From Nitrospirales bacterium (GTDB lineage: Bacteria > Nitrospirota > Nitrospiria > Nitrospirales > UBA8639): a stretch of 6,990 nucleotides of DNA. This document shows, piece by piece, positions 6,430-6,990 of this stretch. The notes under the pieces are model-generated. The model had not been told where the DNA came from. It saw only the letters and a program-made list of their open reading frames with translations, and ran no database searches. The DNA is taken from NCBI GenBank assembly GCA_029261305.1, contig JAJDBO010000297.1:1-6990 (forward strand), written 5' to 3'. Positions within the stretch are counted from its first letter, which is position 1. Every line of letters begins with the position of its first letter. Made by a program: the position numbers and the translations under genes.

Positions 6430-6990
6430 ATGGTCACGCAGATTGATCAAGCGAGTGGGCTACGAGCCAGAGCCAGCGCCGAGCAAATCATTTCCCCTGT
6501 CCAAGTAGTAGCCGTGAGTTCAGGAAAGGGCGGAGTTGGGAAAAGCAATGTTGTTGCAAACCTTGCGGTAGCCGGAGCCAAACAAGGTGTGCGTGTCATG
6601 ATCATGGATGCAGATTTGGCCCTGGGCAACCTTGATGTGCTACTCGGACTCACGCCTCTCTATTCTTTAGAAGATGTCATTGCGGGAAGACAAACCTTGG
6701 AAGAAATTGTGGTGGAGGGGCCAGCAGGCGTACGCATTCTCCCGGCGACGTCTGGAGGGGAAGACCTGACAAACTTGAGCCAAGACCAACAACTTCAATT
6801 GCAAACCCAATTTTCGAATTTATCCACGCCCCCTGAACTACTGCTGATTGATTGCGCCGCAGGCATTTCCCCAAATGTGCTGTATTTTAGCCTGATCGCC
6901 CATGAAATTCTGGTTGTTGTCACTCCTGAACCTACTTCGCTGACTGATGCGTATGCTTTGATTAAGGTTTTATCAACTCGTTACCGACAA
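6430..6990 (+). CDS. flhG: Flagellar number regulator FlhG, MinD-like ATPase (3' truncated by window)
   Basis: FlhG (also called FleN, YlxH or MinD2) is a ParA/MinD-family ATPase that limits flagellar number, in part by stimulating the GTPase of FlhF. Only the first 187 residues are in the window; the frame is still open at the last base and family members are usually about 270-300 residues. The N-terminal DQASGLR (6-12) fits the DQAxxLR motif known to activate FlhF. The deviant Walker A is GKGGVGKS at 32-39, with both the signature Lys33 and the phosphate-binding Lys38. IMDADLALGNLDVLLG (58-73) matches the switch I area, and IDCAAGIS (140-147) the switch II area, with Cys142 where I would expect Thr as in the usual DTAAGIS. 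The DQAxxLR motif and the place after flhF separate it from cell-division MinD. It has its own ribosome binding site and is not coupled to flhF. Confidence 0.95.
   Translation, partial: MVTQIDQASGLRARASAEQIISPVQVVAVSSGKGGVGKSNVVANLAVAGAKQGVRVMIMDADLALGNLDVLLGLTPLYSLEDVIAGRQTLEEIVVEGPAGVRILPATSGGEDLTNLSQDQQLQLQTQFSNLSTPPELLLIDCAAGISPNVLYFSLIAHEILVVVTPEPTSLTDAYALIKVLSTRYRQ

Overview
This window is a stretch of a chromosomal flagellar operon, with all genes on the + strand: fliP (5' end cut off by the window edge), fliQ, fliR, flhB, flhA, flhF and flhG (3' end cut off). The proteins are easy to recognise. Together they make the membrane export gate of the flagellar type III secretion apparatus, followed by the FlhF/FlhG pair that sets flagellar position and number. 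The moderate GC content, mixed codon use, GTG/TTG starts and this gene order suit a Gram-negative, probably polarly flagellated bacterium. The style of sequence and spacers makes me think of a Nitrospira-like (Nitrospirota) organism, but that is a weak inference with no marker gene behind it.

Layout: bases 1-637 hold the rest of fliP. Bases 638-735 are a spacer with a 14-nt-period repeat and a long imperfect hairpin. fliQ follows (best start TTG at 736), then fliR after 6 nt. flhB overlaps fliR by 8 nt, flhA follows after 5 nt, and flhF overlaps flhA by 11 nt. This tight packing from fliQ to flhF implies one transcript with translational coupling. A second spacer of 128 nt (6302-6429) holds 14-nt modules related to the first spacer and possible alternative hairpins. 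Then flhG begins with its own good ribosome binding site and runs off the window at 6990.

How they work together: FliP, FliQ and FliR form the core export pore. FlhB attaches to it and cleaves itself at NPTH to switch substrate class. FlhA forms the cytoplasmic ring that docks chaperone-substrate complexes. FlhF (an SRP-type GTPase) marks the pole where this gate is built. FlhG (a MinD-type ATPase) carries the DQAxxLR motif known to stimulate FlhF GTPase and so limits flagellar number.

I do not see an undescribed biological system here. The coding content is standard and looks intact. The least explained sequence is in the two spacers, which share a degenerate repeat module. No stretch longer than 300 bases lacks a gene, and I see no RNA gene, mobile element or CRISPR array.
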